DNA of 64,000 nucleotides. Origin: a virus. The notes beneath the pieces are model-generated. The model made no database searches, had not been told where the DNA came from, and saw nothing but the letters and a program-made list of their open reading frames with translations. Shown piece after piece: positions 37,036 through 46,216 of this stretch (position 1 is the first letter of the stretch; each line of letters opens with the position of its first letter). Both the position numbers and the translations under genes were made by a program. Where the stretch lies: IMG/VR virus record IMGVR_UViG_3300031857_000054, positions 1 through 64,000 of that record; one strand, 5' to 3'.

Positions 37036-37374
37036 ATGAGAGAAAGGCTTCACTTAATGGGTAATGGCTATGCTGGTGAGCTGGTTAGTCTTATAAAAAG
37101 TAAGAGAAGCGAGAATGTAATGATGAGTCCTTATGACTTTAATGTAATTAGAGCTAAGGTTCACTTACTGGATGGGGTTAGTTTGAGTGGAAAGGAATTG
37201 TACATTGAGTCGGTTGATGGGAACTATACAACGTATATTGGAATTAGTTCTACAATGCCGAATGGCAGTATGTACTTTAGCGATCCATACAGAACAGTAG
37301 CCTATCTGCTTTATGACGGCATAGACGAGAATGGATACTTAGTCACAGAAAATGACGAAAGGCTTTTGATATAA
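37036..37374 (+). CDS. Unrecognised 112-aa protein, first gene of the late operon
   Basis: MRERLHLMGNGYAGELVSLI, then IRAKVHLLDGVSLSGKELYI, YTTYIGISSTMPNGSMYFSD and YLLYDGIDENGYLVTENDER. Beta-rich, resembling a small virion accessory protein. Its stop overlaps the tail-fibre ATG by one base, so the two are coupled. Function unknown; tail or fibre assembly is inferred from linkage. Confidence 0.55.
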   Translation: MRERLHLMGNGYAGELVSLIKSKRSENVMMSPYDFNVIRAKVHLLDGVSLSGKELYIESVDGNYTTYIGISSTMPNGSMYFSDPYRTVAYLLYDGIDENGYLVTENDERLLI

Positions 37375-38675
37375 TGGCAACCAAAGAAACAAGAGTATCC
37401 CAATTACCTCAAGCAGGGTCTTTAGCAAGTACTGATAAAGTAGTTGTGTTGAAGGCTGGTATTACGTCAATTGCTGATGTGGGTACAGTTACCTCTGCTG
37501 CTTTCTTGGGAAAGACTACTGATGCATTGCCTGAAGGAGGAAATCTTTACTTTACAAACAGTAGAGTTAAAGCTAAGGTCTTCCAAATGATTCAAGCTGG
37601 TACTGGTGTTTCTTTTGCAATCAACGATACAGCCGAGACCATTACAATCAGTGCACTAGGAGATGTAAGAAGCGTCAATACCAAAACAGGATTTGTAAGT
37701 TTGAATACAGACGATATCCCTGAGGGCACTACTAATAAATACATTACCAATCCAAGAATTGATGCTAGAGTAGCAGACTTGTTAAAAGCAGGTGCCAATG
37801 TTACTCTGAACTATAACCCAGGATTGGGGACATTGACCATTAATAGTACGGGTAATGTAAGAAGTGTAAACACGTTAACAGGAGATGTTATACTCACTAC
37901 TGATACTATAACTCAGGGAGTTAGTAATTTCTATTATACAGAAACAAAGTTTGATGCTTCGTTAGCTACCAAAACAACAACCAATTTAGCTGAAGGCACT
38001 AACCAATACTTTACTCCAGCTAGAGTTCGCACTACTGTCCTTACGGGATTTAGCAGTGGAGCCGATGCTCAGGTAGAAGGAACTGATACTGTATTACAGG
38101 GTTTTGGTAAACTACAGACTCAAGTTAGTTCTGCTAAAAACACAACAAACGCACACATAGCAAATACGTCTAATCCTCACAACGTTACTAAGGCACAGGT
38201 AGGATTGGATAACGTACCTAACGTAAATGCTACTGTTGCTTCAAACATAACAAGTGGATTACTTCCAGATGCGAGACTATCGGCAAACGTAACCCAACAA
38301 GGAAATACGTTTAATGGAGTAAACCAATTAGTTAGATTAGACGGATCAGGAAAGCTTCCTGCAATTGATGGTTCTCAGTTGACAGGATTGATTTCTCAAA
38401 TCGCTAATCTTTCTGACGTTCAACTTACTAGTTTACAGATAGGACAAAGCTTATCTTATAACGGAACAAAGTGGGTCAACTCTGCTGTGACGGCAACTGT
38501 ACGACACGATTATCAAGGAGTGTATTCTTACGTAGGAAGAGCACCTCAGTTAAGTTCTGAAGGAGCAAACGTTTGGAAAATAACAAGAATTCAAGTCCTA
38601 ACAGATGGTAACGTACTAATCACCCAAGCATTGAGTGTGTCTTGGAGTGGCAGATTAACACATACATATTCATAA
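37374..38675 (+). CDS. Tail-fibre-like protein with repeats
   Basis: 433 aa. Four repeats of about 45-50 residues follow the pattern P-E-G-x-x-N-x-Y-x-T-x-x-R (ALPEGGNLYFTNSRVKAKVF, DIPEGTTNKYITNPRIDARV, TITQGVSNFYYTETKFDASL, NLAEGTNQYFTPARVRTTVL), typical of phage fibre shafts. A coiled region with NAHIANTSNPHNVTKAQVGL, the common NPHxVTxxQVGL fibre box, follows, then a C-terminal beta domain. Receptor-binding or collar fibre. Confidence 0.85.
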   Translation: MATKETRVSQLPQAGSLASTDKVVVLKAGITSIADVGTVTSAAFLGKTTDALPEGGNLYFTNSRVKAKVFQMIQAGTGVSFAINDTAETITISALGDVRSVNTKTGFVSLNTDDIPEGTTNKYITNPRIDARVADLLKAGANVTLNYNPGLGTLTINSTGNVRSVNTLTGDVILTTDTITQGVSNFYYTETKFDASLATKTTTNLAEGTNQYFTPARVRTTVLTGFSSGADAQVEGTDTVLQGFGKLQTQVSSAKNTTNAHIANTSNPHNVTKAQVGLDNVPNVNATVASNITSGLLPDARLSANVTQQGNTFNGVNQLVRLDGSGKLPAIDGSQLTGLISQIANLSDVQLTSLQIGQSLSYNGTKWVNSAVTATVRHDYQGVYSYVGRAPQLSSEGANVWKITRIQVLTDGNVLITQALSVSWSGRLTHTYS

Positions 38676-38694
38676 ATTATAAAATTAGAAACTT

Positions 38695-38991
38695 ATGGCA
38701 ATCATATCAACCAAACCAACCATTGTAGACGGGGTAGAGTATCCTCTACTTCTAGTTAACTTAGCCATATCTCCACTTGTTCAAGAAGGAGGAATCATCG
38801 GAGCATCAGTTGCTATGCGTTTGACTCCTTACAGAGACTTGGGAGGAAACATCGAACAACTTCCTGACTACGCTAAGGCTGTTTCTTACTTTGATGTTTT
38901 TAAAGAAGCTGAGTCTGACCCTGAAATCGCATCTGCGGTAGGAAAGATCATGACAGGTCTTCAAGAGTTTATTACTGATAAAGGACTTTAA
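38695..38991 (+). CDS. Unrecognised 98-aa virion-region protein
   Basis: MAIISTKPTIVDGVEYPLLL, a beta-rich start, then LVQEGGIIGASVAMRLTPYR and a helical end (KEAESDPEIASAVGKIMTGL). Between two fibre genes, 1-bp overlap with the next. Probably a fibre-associated protein. Confidence 0.55.
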   Translation: MAIISTKPTIVDGVEYPLLLVNLAISPLVQEGGIIGASVAMRLTPYRDLGGNIEQLPDYAKAVSYFDVFKEAESDPEIASAVGKIMTGLQEFITDKGL

Positions 38992-40781
38992 TGGCACAAA
39001 GGGCTGCAATAGCATCTGGTAACTGGAGTAATCCAGCTATTTGGAACGGGGGAGTACTTCCTGAACCTGGAGATGTTGTTGCTTCTAACGGCTTTACAGT
39101 TACTATTGACCAGAATATTAACGTAGATTCAATTACAAATGCGGCAACTACGGTAGGAACCGAAGTTCCTTTAATGACTTCTAATACCGCACCTAGTGGT
39201 ATTGCTTCTAATAATGGTACAGGAGGTTTTGCAAGTTTTTCTGCTTATTTGTCTTTTGATCGTAGTTTTGGTCTTTGTTATTATCCAGGACCAGTTACAG
39301 GGGATTGGATTGCATACGAATTTGCTACTGCTAAAAAAATAGGAAGATTCGGTGTATCTTTTAATGGAGGTTCAAATACTGTTAGTTATAGCTTAGAAGC
39401 ATGGAATGGTTCTACTTGGATTGTTATTGGAACTCATACAGCAAATGGTAGTTTTACCAGTCCATATTTTGTAAATACAACTGCATATCTTAAGTATAGA
39501 ATAGTACTTTCTGGCACTAATACAGGAGCTCAAATAACTGAGTTTTATTTGTACGATGCCTTGTCTGTAGCTGCAACAGCAGGAGGAGGATTTATTGTAG
39601 ACGCAACTAGAACTTTAACTTTTACAAGTAGTGTCTATAGTATTTCAGCAGGAACGGTAACTTGTTTAACTTACTCTGGAAATTCAAGTACTACATTAAC
39701 TATAAGTGCAGGAGTTGGGGGTATCAGTAGTGTATCTGCTACGAATCGGGGCTGTATTGAGGTTACGGGAGGTGGGAATGTAAATATTACTGCTAATTTA
39801 AATTACTTGCAGGTTTGGGCAACAAATAATTCAAGACTAAGACTTGTAAGTGCAGGCACTGTAAATATAACAGGAGCTTTATTAGCAGGAGGACAGGGAG
39901 GATATGCTGTACATGTAGTAGGTAATAATATAACACTTAATGTAGTAGGTAATTTGTTTGGAGGAGGAGATAATGATGCCTATGCTATTTCAGCTTCTGG
40001 TTTAAATAATACTATTACTGTTGTAGGGAATCTTTATCCTAGTGGAGCTAACAGAGCAGGAGGAATTAATATGGCTAGTACAGGAACTTTAAATGTTACA
40101 GGTAATGTTTATGGAGGATATAATCCTGGACAACCTGGTTACGGCATCCTACTAGCAGCTGTTTGTACTTGTAATATTACAGGAAATATTACCTTAGAAG
40201 GTACACAAAGCGCTCCTGCTTTTTATTCTAACGTAGCTTCTTATGTAAATCATATTGGAGCTATAAGTTCCAGCGTAACAACTTCTACATCACAAATTTT
40301 TATATCACTTAATGCCTCAGCTATTAATATTTTAACAGGGCCTTTTATTTCTTCTCCTACAGGAGGTCAACCTCTTTATGTATCTCGTATGCACTACAGG
40401 AGAACAATGGGTTCTTATTTTGAGTTTAGAAATAACAGTACAAATGGAGCTTTACCTCCAGCTGCTCCTGCTCCTGCTACTAGATTGGTAAGTCCAGATA
40501 CAGTAGCAGACTCTCCTATTCCTGCAAATGTACGACAAGGAACAGTTTATTCATTAGGTTCTCAAACAGGCACAATGATAGTACCTTCTCCGTCTAACGT
40601 AGCCAACAATGTACCTGTAGACAACACAGTAGGAACAGCAGTCCTTGACCCTAACGCTATATGGGCTGTCCCACTAACTTCCATCAATACCTTAAATAGT
40701 ATAGGAAGAAGAGTTAAAAACGCTGCTACAGTAGAAACTACTGGAGCACAAATTCAAACCACATTAAATAATAACGAGTAA
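38991..40781 (+). CDS. Beta-helix tail protein, paralogue 1
   Basis: 596 aa. Begins MAQRAAIASGNWSNPAIWNG, followed by GDVVASNGFTVTIDQNINVD, a start used by bacterial surface proteins (G-x-W-x-x-x-x-x-W-x-x-G-x-x-P). A jelly-roll-like carbohydrate-binding segment follows (WIAYEFATAKKIGRFGVSFN, WIVIGTHTANGSF; about residues 75-200), then a long parallel beta-helix of Asn/Gly/Thr repeats (LNVVGNLFGGG, ITVVGNLYPSG, LNVTGNVYGGY, CNITGNITLEG). C-terminal domain VRQGTVYSLGSQTGTM. Likely binds or trims host glycans. Confidence 0.8.
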   Translation: MAQRAAIASGNWSNPAIWNGGVLPEPGDVVASNGFTVTIDQNINVDSITNAATTVGTEVPLMTSNTAPSGIASNNGTGGFASFSAYLSFDRSFGLCYYPGPVTGDWIAYEFATAKKIGRFGVSFNGGSNTVSYSLEAWNGSTWIVIGTHTANGSFTSPYFVNTTAYLKYRIVLSGTNTGAQITEFYLYDALSVAATAGGGFIVDATRTLTFTSSVYSISAGTVTCLTYSGNSSTTLTISAGVGGISSVSATNRGCIEVTGGGNVNITANLNYLQVWATNNSRLRLVSAGTVNITGALLAGGQGGYAVHVVGNNITLNVVGNLFGGGDNDAYAISASGLNNTITVVGNLYPSGANRAGGINMASTGTLNVTGNVYGGYNPGQPGYGILLAAVCTCNITGNITLEGTQSAPAFYSNVASYVNHIGAISSSVTTSTSQIFISLNASAINILTGPFISSPTGGQPLYVSRMHYRRTMGSYFEFRNNSTNGALPPAAPAPATRLVSPDTVADSPIPANVRQGTVYSLGSQTGTMIVPSPSNVANNVPVDNTVGTAVLDPNAIWAVPLTSINTLNSIGRRVKNAATVETTGAQIQTTLNNNE

Positions 40782-42547
40782 TGGCACTAAGAGCAGCAAT
40801 AGCATCTGGTAACTGGTCAAACCCAGCAACGTGGAATGGAGGAGTTCTTCCTGGCCCAGGAGATATAGTAGCGTCAAATAACTTCACAGTTACAATAGAT
40901 CAAAATATTAATGTTGATACTTTAACAAACACAGCACAAAGTCTAATTACAGCTGTTCCTTTAATGACTTCTAATACAACACCAAGTGGTATTGTCACAG
41001 GGTTAGGAGGAACAAGTGCTTACATTGCTTTTAATGGGTCAGTCTCACAAAACAGTTTTACCAATGCGAATCCAGGTGACTTTTTTGGATATGAATTTAC
41101 TTCACCAAAAGCAATTGACATGTTTACTTTTGTTTTGGGAGGAAGTATCACAACTAATATCTCTTTCCAAAGTTGGGATGGTTCTGCTTGGATTACTTTA
41201 TATACTGCTGTACTTGCAGGTGTAAACACATTTACCAGTCCTCTTATAGGCAATAGTGTTGCTTACATAAAATACAGGTTTTTAATAAATACCACTGCTA
41301 CTTTACAAATGAGGGAAACTTATTTGTATGAGTATTTATCAACTACTGCAGCAGTAGCTGGCGGTGGATTTATTTTAAATAGTGGAATCACAGTAACTAC
41401 TACAGGGGAAACAGGACTATCTGCTGGGTCTACTGACTTAATTACTTTTTCAAGTAGTGGCACGGCAACAATAAATTGTGGTACTGGAAATATACTAAGA
41501 CCGACATCTGCTTCAGCTATTTCTACAATAAAGGTAACAGGAGGAGGTACGTTAAGTATTACAGGAAATTTAGAACCAGGTTCAACGAATGGTACTAGCA
41601 GGATCCTACATATTACAACAACAGCAGGAGCAGTTGTTAACGTGACAGGAAGAGTATATGGTGGAAATTCAAACGGTATTTTAACAGACGTAAGTTGTAC
41701 ATTAAATGTCATTGGCAATGTACTTGGAACTAATACTAACGGACCAGTAGCAAGTATTTGGTTTGGTGCAGGAGGCACATTGAATGTTACAGGAAATATT
41801 TATGGAAGCGAAGGATTTAACAACAATGGTTACGGAATTTATTTTAATATAGGCAATCTTAATATTACTGGAAACGTATATGGTGGTGAAAACCAAGGAG
41901 TGAATGATTGGGGAATACAAATAGTAGGGATTGCAACTGTCTATATTACAGGTAATCTTTTTTCAGGAAACTCTCCTAGCACAAATAATTTTCCAGCAAT
42001 AAACTGTACTACCGCCTCTTACATAAATCAAGTAGGAGCTATCTATGCAGGAAGAAACTCTGTCGGTTTTGTCTCTTCAAGTAGTACTGCTATAAACCTA
42101 TTAACAGGACCTTTTGTATGTAATGAGTATGGATTCTTTCCTTACCAAGTTGTAAGAATGCATTTAATACCTAGTACAAGTTCTTATTTTGAATTTAGAG
42201 ACGAGACAACCAATGGTGCAATACAACCTGGCGCTATTGCACCTGCTACTCGTTTAGTATCTCCTGCAACTTTAGTAGATAACTTAGCAGTTTCTGATGT
42301 GCGGTTTGGTACTACCTACGCTTTAGGTACATTGACTGGGACTTTGAGAATGCCTAGTGCAAACCAAGTAACCTTTGGAATTCCTGTAGATAATACTTTT
42401 GGAAACGCAGTATTGACCGCTGCTTCTGTTTGGGATTATCTAGTATCAAACATTACAGTAGAGAACAGTATAGGAATGAGACTAAAGAACGTAGCTACTC
42501 CTCAAAGTGTTGGAGAACAGCTAGAAGCTTTTCTAAGATTAGATTAA
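40781..42547 (+). CDS. Beta-helix tail protein, paralogue 2
   Basis: 588 aa, a tandem paralogue of the preceding protein. Near-identical N-terminus (MALRAAIASGNWSNPATWNG), the same carbohydrate-binding-like segment (FFGYEFTSPKAIDMFTFVLG), the same beta-helix repeats (VNVTGRVYGGN, LNVTGNIYGSEG, LNITGNVYGGE, VYITGNLFSGN) and C-terminal VRFGTTYALGTLTGTLRMPS. Overlaps the first by one base. Divergence in the helix suggests different ligands. Confidence 0.8.
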   Translation: MALRAAIASGNWSNPATWNGGVLPGPGDIVASNNFTVTIDQNINVDTLTNTAQSLITAVPLMTSNTTPSGIVTGLGGTSAYIAFNGSVSQNSFTNANPGDFFGYEFTSPKAIDMFTFVLGGSITTNISFQSWDGSAWITLYTAVLAGVNTFTSPLIGNSVAYIKYRFLINTTATLQMRETYLYEYLSTTAAVAGGGFILNSGITVTTTGETGLSAGSTDLITFSSSGTATINCGTGNILRPTSASAISTIKVTGGGTLSITGNLEPGSTNGTSRILHITTTAGAVVNVTGRVYGGNSNGILTDVSCTLNVIGNVLGTNTNGPVASIWFGAGGTLNVTGNIYGSEGFNNNGYGIYFNIGNLNITGNVYGGENQGVNDWGIQIVGIATVYITGNLFSGNSPSTNNFPAINCTTASYINQVGAIYAGRNSVGFVSSSSTAINLLTGPFVCNEYGFFPYQVVRMHLIPSTSSYFEFRDETTNGAIQPGAIAPATRLVSPATLVDNLAVSDVRFGTTYALGTLTGTLRMPSANQVTFGIPVDNTFGNAVLTAASVWDYLVSNITVENSIGMRLKNVATPQSVGEQLEAFLRLD

Positions 42548-42570
42548 TTTAAAGTAAGTAGTAAAAGTAC

Positions 42571-42600
42571 TTGACTTATTTTTTCAATAGTTTATTTTTG
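42571..42600 (+). promoter_or_regulatory. Promoter before the lysis/exported-protein operon
   Basis: TTGAC at 42571-42575 and TATTTTTG at 42593-42600 (17-bp spacing), 22 bp before the ATG at 42623. Confidence 0.7.
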
Positions 42601-42622
42601 TTGTCAAACAAACTATTGACCT

Positions 42623-42877
42623 ATGAAATTTGTAAACTTTATTGGAGGACTTTTCAAAGACGAAAAGGGTAACGTCTCCATGAAACGTTTGTGCGGCTTA
42701 TTTTGCACATTGACTTTGTGCGCTACTTTGTACGCCAATTCTTTTACCGAAGCACACTTTGCTCCTTCTACTCCTTTGGTAGATGCTGTAGCTTTGTTGG
42801 CTTTTGGTTGTTTGGGTTTGACTTCTGTTGAGAAGATCATGAAAAAACCTGAATCTAACTCTACTTCAGCTGAATAA
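42623..42877 (+). CDS. Holin-like membrane protein, 84 aa
   Basis: MKFVNFIGGLFKDEKGNVSM, TM1 LCGLFCTLTLCATLYANSF, TM2 LVDAVALLAFGCLGLTSVEK, then a charged tail MKKPESNSTSAE. The size and the two-TM layout with G/S-rich helix, directly before an endolysin candidate, fit a class II-like holin of Bacteroidota phages. Confidence 0.7.
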   Translation: MKFVNFIGGLFKDEKGNVSMKRLCGLFCTLTLCATLYANSFTEAHFAPSTPLVDAVALLAFGCLGLTSVEKIMKKPESNSTSAE

Positions 42878-42885
42878 TTAATCTT

Positions 42886-43524
42886 ATGAACTATACAAGA
42901 GAACAAATTGAAGCCGCAGTAAAAGCCAAGGGCTATGCTTACTTTGATGGCACAAAAGACTACGATGTAAATATCATCGGAGTACGTAACTCTTCTACTG
43001 GTAACGATGTTACTAACTTGTTTGATGACACTATGACTGTTGCTTACAAAGTAGGAGGCAAATGGGTATTTCACCAATGGATGGCTACCACAGATCCAGG
43101 TACTAAAGGTGTTAGAGAATTTCACAATGCTGGTGGAGTAGCAAGACTAGTTCCAGGTCAGTACAGAGGTTCACACGGTATTGGTCTACACCAAGGTAAG
43201 TACGAAGCTTTGAAGCAAGCTAAACCAGTGAAGGTTTATCGTGATGCTAACAAAGACATGACTTACGATGAGAATACCATCACTGAGGGTATCTACGGTA
43301 TCAACATCCACAAAGCTGGTGCAGATTCTACTTTTGTAGAAAACTGGAGCGAAGGATGCCAAGTGTTTAAGCGTGAGAAAGATTTTAACCAATTTATGGA
43401 AATCTGTAAACAAGCTCGTGGCATTCATGGTAACTCTTTCACTTACACCTTGATTGAGTCTGGTGACTTTATTGTTGCTGACAAAGTAAAAGGCGAAGCT
43501 AAAAGAGCTGCTAAGAAAAAATAA
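42886..43524 (+). CDS. YkuD-like peptidoglycan enzyme, probable endolysin
   Basis: 212 aa without a signal peptide. GIGLHQGKYEALKQAKPVKVY, then GINIHKAGADSTFVENWSEGCQVFKRE. The H-x(15)-S-x-G-C arrangement is the L,D-transpeptidase (YkuD) active site with catalytic Cys. Highly basic C-terminus (KVKGEAKRAAKKK). Proteins of this type serve as endolysins in Bacteroidota phages. Directly after the holin gene (8 bp). Confidence 0.65.
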   Translation: MNYTREQIEAAVKAKGYAYFDGTKDYDVNIIGVRNSSTGNDVTNLFDDTMTVAYKVGGKWVFHQWMATTDPGTKGVREFHNAGGVARLVPGQYRGSHGIGLHQGKYEALKQAKPVKVYRDANKDMTYDENTITEGIYGINIHKAGADSTFVENWSEGCQVFKREKDFNQFMEICKQARGIHGNSFTYTLIESGDFIVADKVKGEAKRAAKKK

Positions 43525-43979
43525 TGAAAAGACTACTCGTTAGTCTTTTAATATTCTTGACTATCTCCTGCAAAGCACAAACTATTGCTAAGGCAGGAGA
43601 TGGTTGGGATTTAAAGATTGACTCAGCCATACAACTTATAAAGACCATTGACCCTGAAAAGTACAAAGTCTTTACAGATGTATGTCAAAGAGTTGATTTT
43701 TGGAAAAGTTCTTTTTCTTCCACAGGTGTAGTCGAAGGAGACTATACCATACTAGTAGCAGACGCAGACATTAAGTTAAAGTCTATCAATAACTTAGCGG
43801 CTGTGTTAGTTCACGAAAGTATGCATTTAGTATTTGTTTTACAAGATGCAGTCATGAGTGAAAAGGAAGAAGAGTATAAGTGCTATTTGTATGAATTATC
43901 CTTTATTAAAAACATCCCAACCCCCGAGCCTTGGTTACTGGCAAACCTTTATGAAAAATTGCAAAAATATAAACCATGA
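43524..43979 (+). CDS. Exported HExxH metalloprotease-like lipoprotein
   Basis: 151 aa. Signal MKRLLVSLLIFLTISCKAQT with lipobox LTISC. The core has LAAVLVHESMHLVFVLQ, an HExxH zinc motif (HESMH), followed about 20 residues later by EKEEEYKCYLYE, a candidate third ligand (Glu) as in gluzincins. No other domain; total length is minimal. Could cleave host envelope proteins at lysis or act as an immunity/exclusion factor. One-base overlap with the endolysin gene. Confidence 0.65.
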   Translation: MKRLLVSLLIFLTISCKAQTIAKAGDGWDLKIDSAIQLIKTIDPEKYKVFTDVCQRVDFWKSSFSSTGVVEGDYTILVADADIKLKSINNLAAVLVHESMHLVFVLQDAVMSEKEEEYKCYLYELSFIKNIPTPEPWLLANLYEKLQKYKP

Positions 43980-45865
43980 AAAAAATACTTTTGTTTGCGT
44001 TGGGATTGTTTATCCTCACTACTAACTTATTTGCACAAAGTGCAAACACTTCTCCTGGAACTGGGCATTGGGTTGTTATCGACTCAGGTTATCAAGTAGC
44101 TACAACTACTGTAGGTAAAACTGTTGCTCCGTTACATTTCTACAACACTTCTACTAGTGAAAAAATTACAGGTATGCAGTTTCGTGTATTTTACGATAAC
44201 ACTGCATTTACTGGTGTTGTACCTTCTTTGAAGATTTCTACTTCAGATCAGTATCTTCAGTATGTAGATAGTAATTTACAAGGATTTTTAACTGTAACTC
44301 TAGCTTACACAGGTTCTAGTTCTACTTTTAACTATTCTGACGGTGCTACATTTGATTTAACTTTTACTCACGCTGCCGAAGCTATATTTAACAACTTAGA
44401 TTCTATCAAGACTTTGAAAGTTGCAGGTGTGAAATCATTTGCAAATAGAGCTGCTACTAACTGGGGTAACGATACCACTTTGGTTGTCTACTCTTATGGT
44501 GGTCGTTTCAACCAAAAGGTTCTTCGCTTTGCTGCTAAGTTTAAAAACGTTACGGGTTCTGATGCTAAGAATCTTTGGGTATCTTTAGAAAAGAAAGCTC
44601 CTACAGGTTCTTGGACACATGTAGAGTCAAAATCAACTAACTCATTGGGCCACGTAGTATTTAAGAAATTTATTGATACTACCTACTGGGATGTAAGAAT
44701 GGTTGTTAAAGGCGATACAATGACTCCTGGTAACGTATTCTCTACTGCTGATGCACAAAAGATTAACCAAGCAATCCTTGCACAATATACTCCAACAGGA
44801 TTTGACTACTACACTATGGATGTAAACGGAACTAGCGGAGACATTTCTATTGCTGACGTTTACTCTGTATACGGACGTTTGGCAGGAAGATTCTCTTCTT
44901 GGCCCAACTCTAAAAAAGACGTAATGTTCTTTACAGTAGCTGAGTATAATGCTATCAACGGTGCTACTGCTAATCCAACCTCTACTTACGCAACTGTTAA
45001 CAACTTCAACTATTCTATTGACGGTAAAGACTCTATTACTTACTACGTAGCAGTTAAAGGAGACGCAAACTCTACAGGATTTAAAATGGCTCGTTTGACT
45101 CCTATTAAAATTGTTAACCAAGCAAATGCTAAGAACTACATCATTGACAAAACAGTAAGCTATGATGATCCTTCTTTGGAGACAGTAGAAATCAATATGC
45201 CCAAAGTAAAAGTAGAGGATGGCAATTTGGTGAGCGTACCAGTTAAAGTTTTAACTAACGGTAAAGACCTTACTGCTCTTCAGTTAGACCTTAAATATGA
45301 TACTGCTTACTTGTCTTTCAAACAGATTGAAGTAACAGAAAAAATCATGAAGTGGACTGCCTACACAAACCCTTCTAATGGAGTTGTGTCTTGGGGAGGA
45401 GCTGACCTTACAAATGACAATCTGTTAAAAGACGGAGAACAAGTATTTACTCTTCAGTTCATTGCTAAGAAACCACAGGATTCTTGGGCTACAGCAGCCA
45501 TCTGGACAGCAGAAAAGTACGTAGGTGATAACAAGGCTAAGGATATGAACATTAGACCTACTATGGGCATTGTTGAGGTTCGTAGAAAAGGATTGGTATC
45601 TATCAACCAAGTAAGTGACCTAATAGCATTTCCAAATCCTTCAGAAGGTGCTATCCAAGTACAATTCAAGATAGCCGAAGAGTCTGATGTAAACTTGTCT
45701 TTGTACAATGAGGTAGGTCAGTTAGTCCAAAATATTCTAGACAAGCACATGCCTGTAGGAAACTATAAGTATAGTGTAGATTTAGAAAGATTACCTGACG
45801 GAGTTTATATCTTAACTCTTAAAACAGAAAAACAATTCCTAGATTCTAAACTATTAATCATATGA
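43976..45865 (+). CDS. T9SS-sorted cohesin/dockerin-like surface protein
   Basis: 629 aa. Signal peptide MKKILLFALGLFILTTNLFA. Domain 1 (about 30-150) is cohesin-like (KITGMQFRVFYDNTAFTGVV). Domain 2 (about 250-350) has a dockerin-like Ca loop MDVNGTSGDISIADVYSVYG, then AGRFSSWPNSKKDVMFFT. Domain 3 (about 390-520) is a second cohesin-like domain (VSVPVKVLTNGKDLTALQLD). The last 80 residues form a type A T9SS C-terminal domain: LIAFPNPSEGAIQVQF, NLSLYNEVGQLVQNIL, LPDGVYILTLKTEKQF, KLLII. Such domains direct passage through the type IX system and anchoring on the cell surface. Very unusual in a phage. Confidence 0.85.
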   Translation: MKKILLFALGLFILTTNLFAQSANTSPGTGHWVVIDSGYQVATTTVGKTVAPLHFYNTSTSEKITGMQFRVFYDNTAFTGVVPSLKISTSDQYLQYVDSNLQGFLTVTLAYTGSSSTFNYSDGATFDLTFTHAAEAIFNNLDSIKTLKVAGVKSFANRAATNWGNDTTLVVYSYGGRFNQKVLRFAAKFKNVTGSDAKNLWVSLEKKAPTGSWTHVESKSTNSLGHVVFKKFIDTTYWDVRMVVKGDTMTPGNVFSTADAQKINQAILAQYTPTGFDYYTMDVNGTSGDISIADVYSVYGRLAGRFSSWPNSKKDVMFFTVAEYNAINGATANPTSTYATVNNFNYSIDGKDSITYYVAVKGDANSTGFKMARLTPIKIVNQANAKNYIIDKTVSYDDPSLETVEINMPKVKVEDGNLVSVPVKVLTNGKDLTALQLDLKYDTAYLSFKQIEVTEKIMKWTAYTNPSNGVVSWGGADLTNDNLLKDGEQVFTLQFIAKKPQDSWATAAIWTAEKYVGDNKAKDMNIRPTMGIVEVRRKGLVSINQVSDLIAFPNPSEGAIQVQFKIAEESDVNLSLYNEVGQLVQNILDKHMPVGNYKYSVDLERLPDGVYILTLKTEKQFLDSKLLII

Positions 45866-46212
45866 AACTAAAAGAAAAATTAGGTTTTGGCCAAGCAGAA
45901 CCCGTAGCAGTAGCAGACAACAATCGTTTCTACTACATGTTGCAACAAATGCAAGCCAATCGTTGGAAAATTACAGCTATTGTATTGGGGTTGTTTACCT
46001 TAATCATAGTTGGTATTAATGCTGCTGTCTTTGTAGGAGCTTCTATTGGAGAAGACTGGAAAGAAATGTTACTTATCCTCTTAGGAGCTTTTGTAGGTAA
46101 CTTGAACAAAGTAGTTGACTACTGGTTCAACTCTGAAGATAGAGACAAAATGTTAATACAGAAGGTGGATGAGGAGGATGGTGTATCTTTGTCAAACACA
46201 ACTAATCCATAA
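45862..46212 (+). CDS. Two-TM membrane protein, holin-like, 116 aa
   Basis: N-terminal FYYMLQQMQANRWK, TM1 ITAIVLGLFTLIIVGINAAV, then EDWKEMLLILLGAFVGNLNK (second hydrophobic helix), and an acidic tail DEEDGVSLSNTTNP. Could be a second holin or a membrane anchor for the exported module. ATGA overlap with the T9SS gene. Confidence 0.65.
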   Translation: MKLKEKLGFGQAEPVAVADNNRFYYMLQQMQANRWKITAIVLGLFTLIIVGINAAVFVGASIGEDWKEMLLILLGAFVGNLNKVVDYWFNSEDRDKMLIQKVDEEDGVSLSNTTNP

Positions 46213-46216
46213 TATT

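Noticed and set aside
41320-41778. 152-codon minus-strand frame
   Set aside because: Antisense to the beta-helix repeats; Pro/Val-rich as expected from Gly/Thr repeats read backwards.
42613-43125. 170-codon minus-strand frame
   Set aside because: Antisense to the holin-like and endolysin genes, which have signals and good start spacing.
44642-45121. 159-codon minus-strand frame
   Set aside because: Antisense to the T9SS cargo gene; no start context and no neighbours on that strand.
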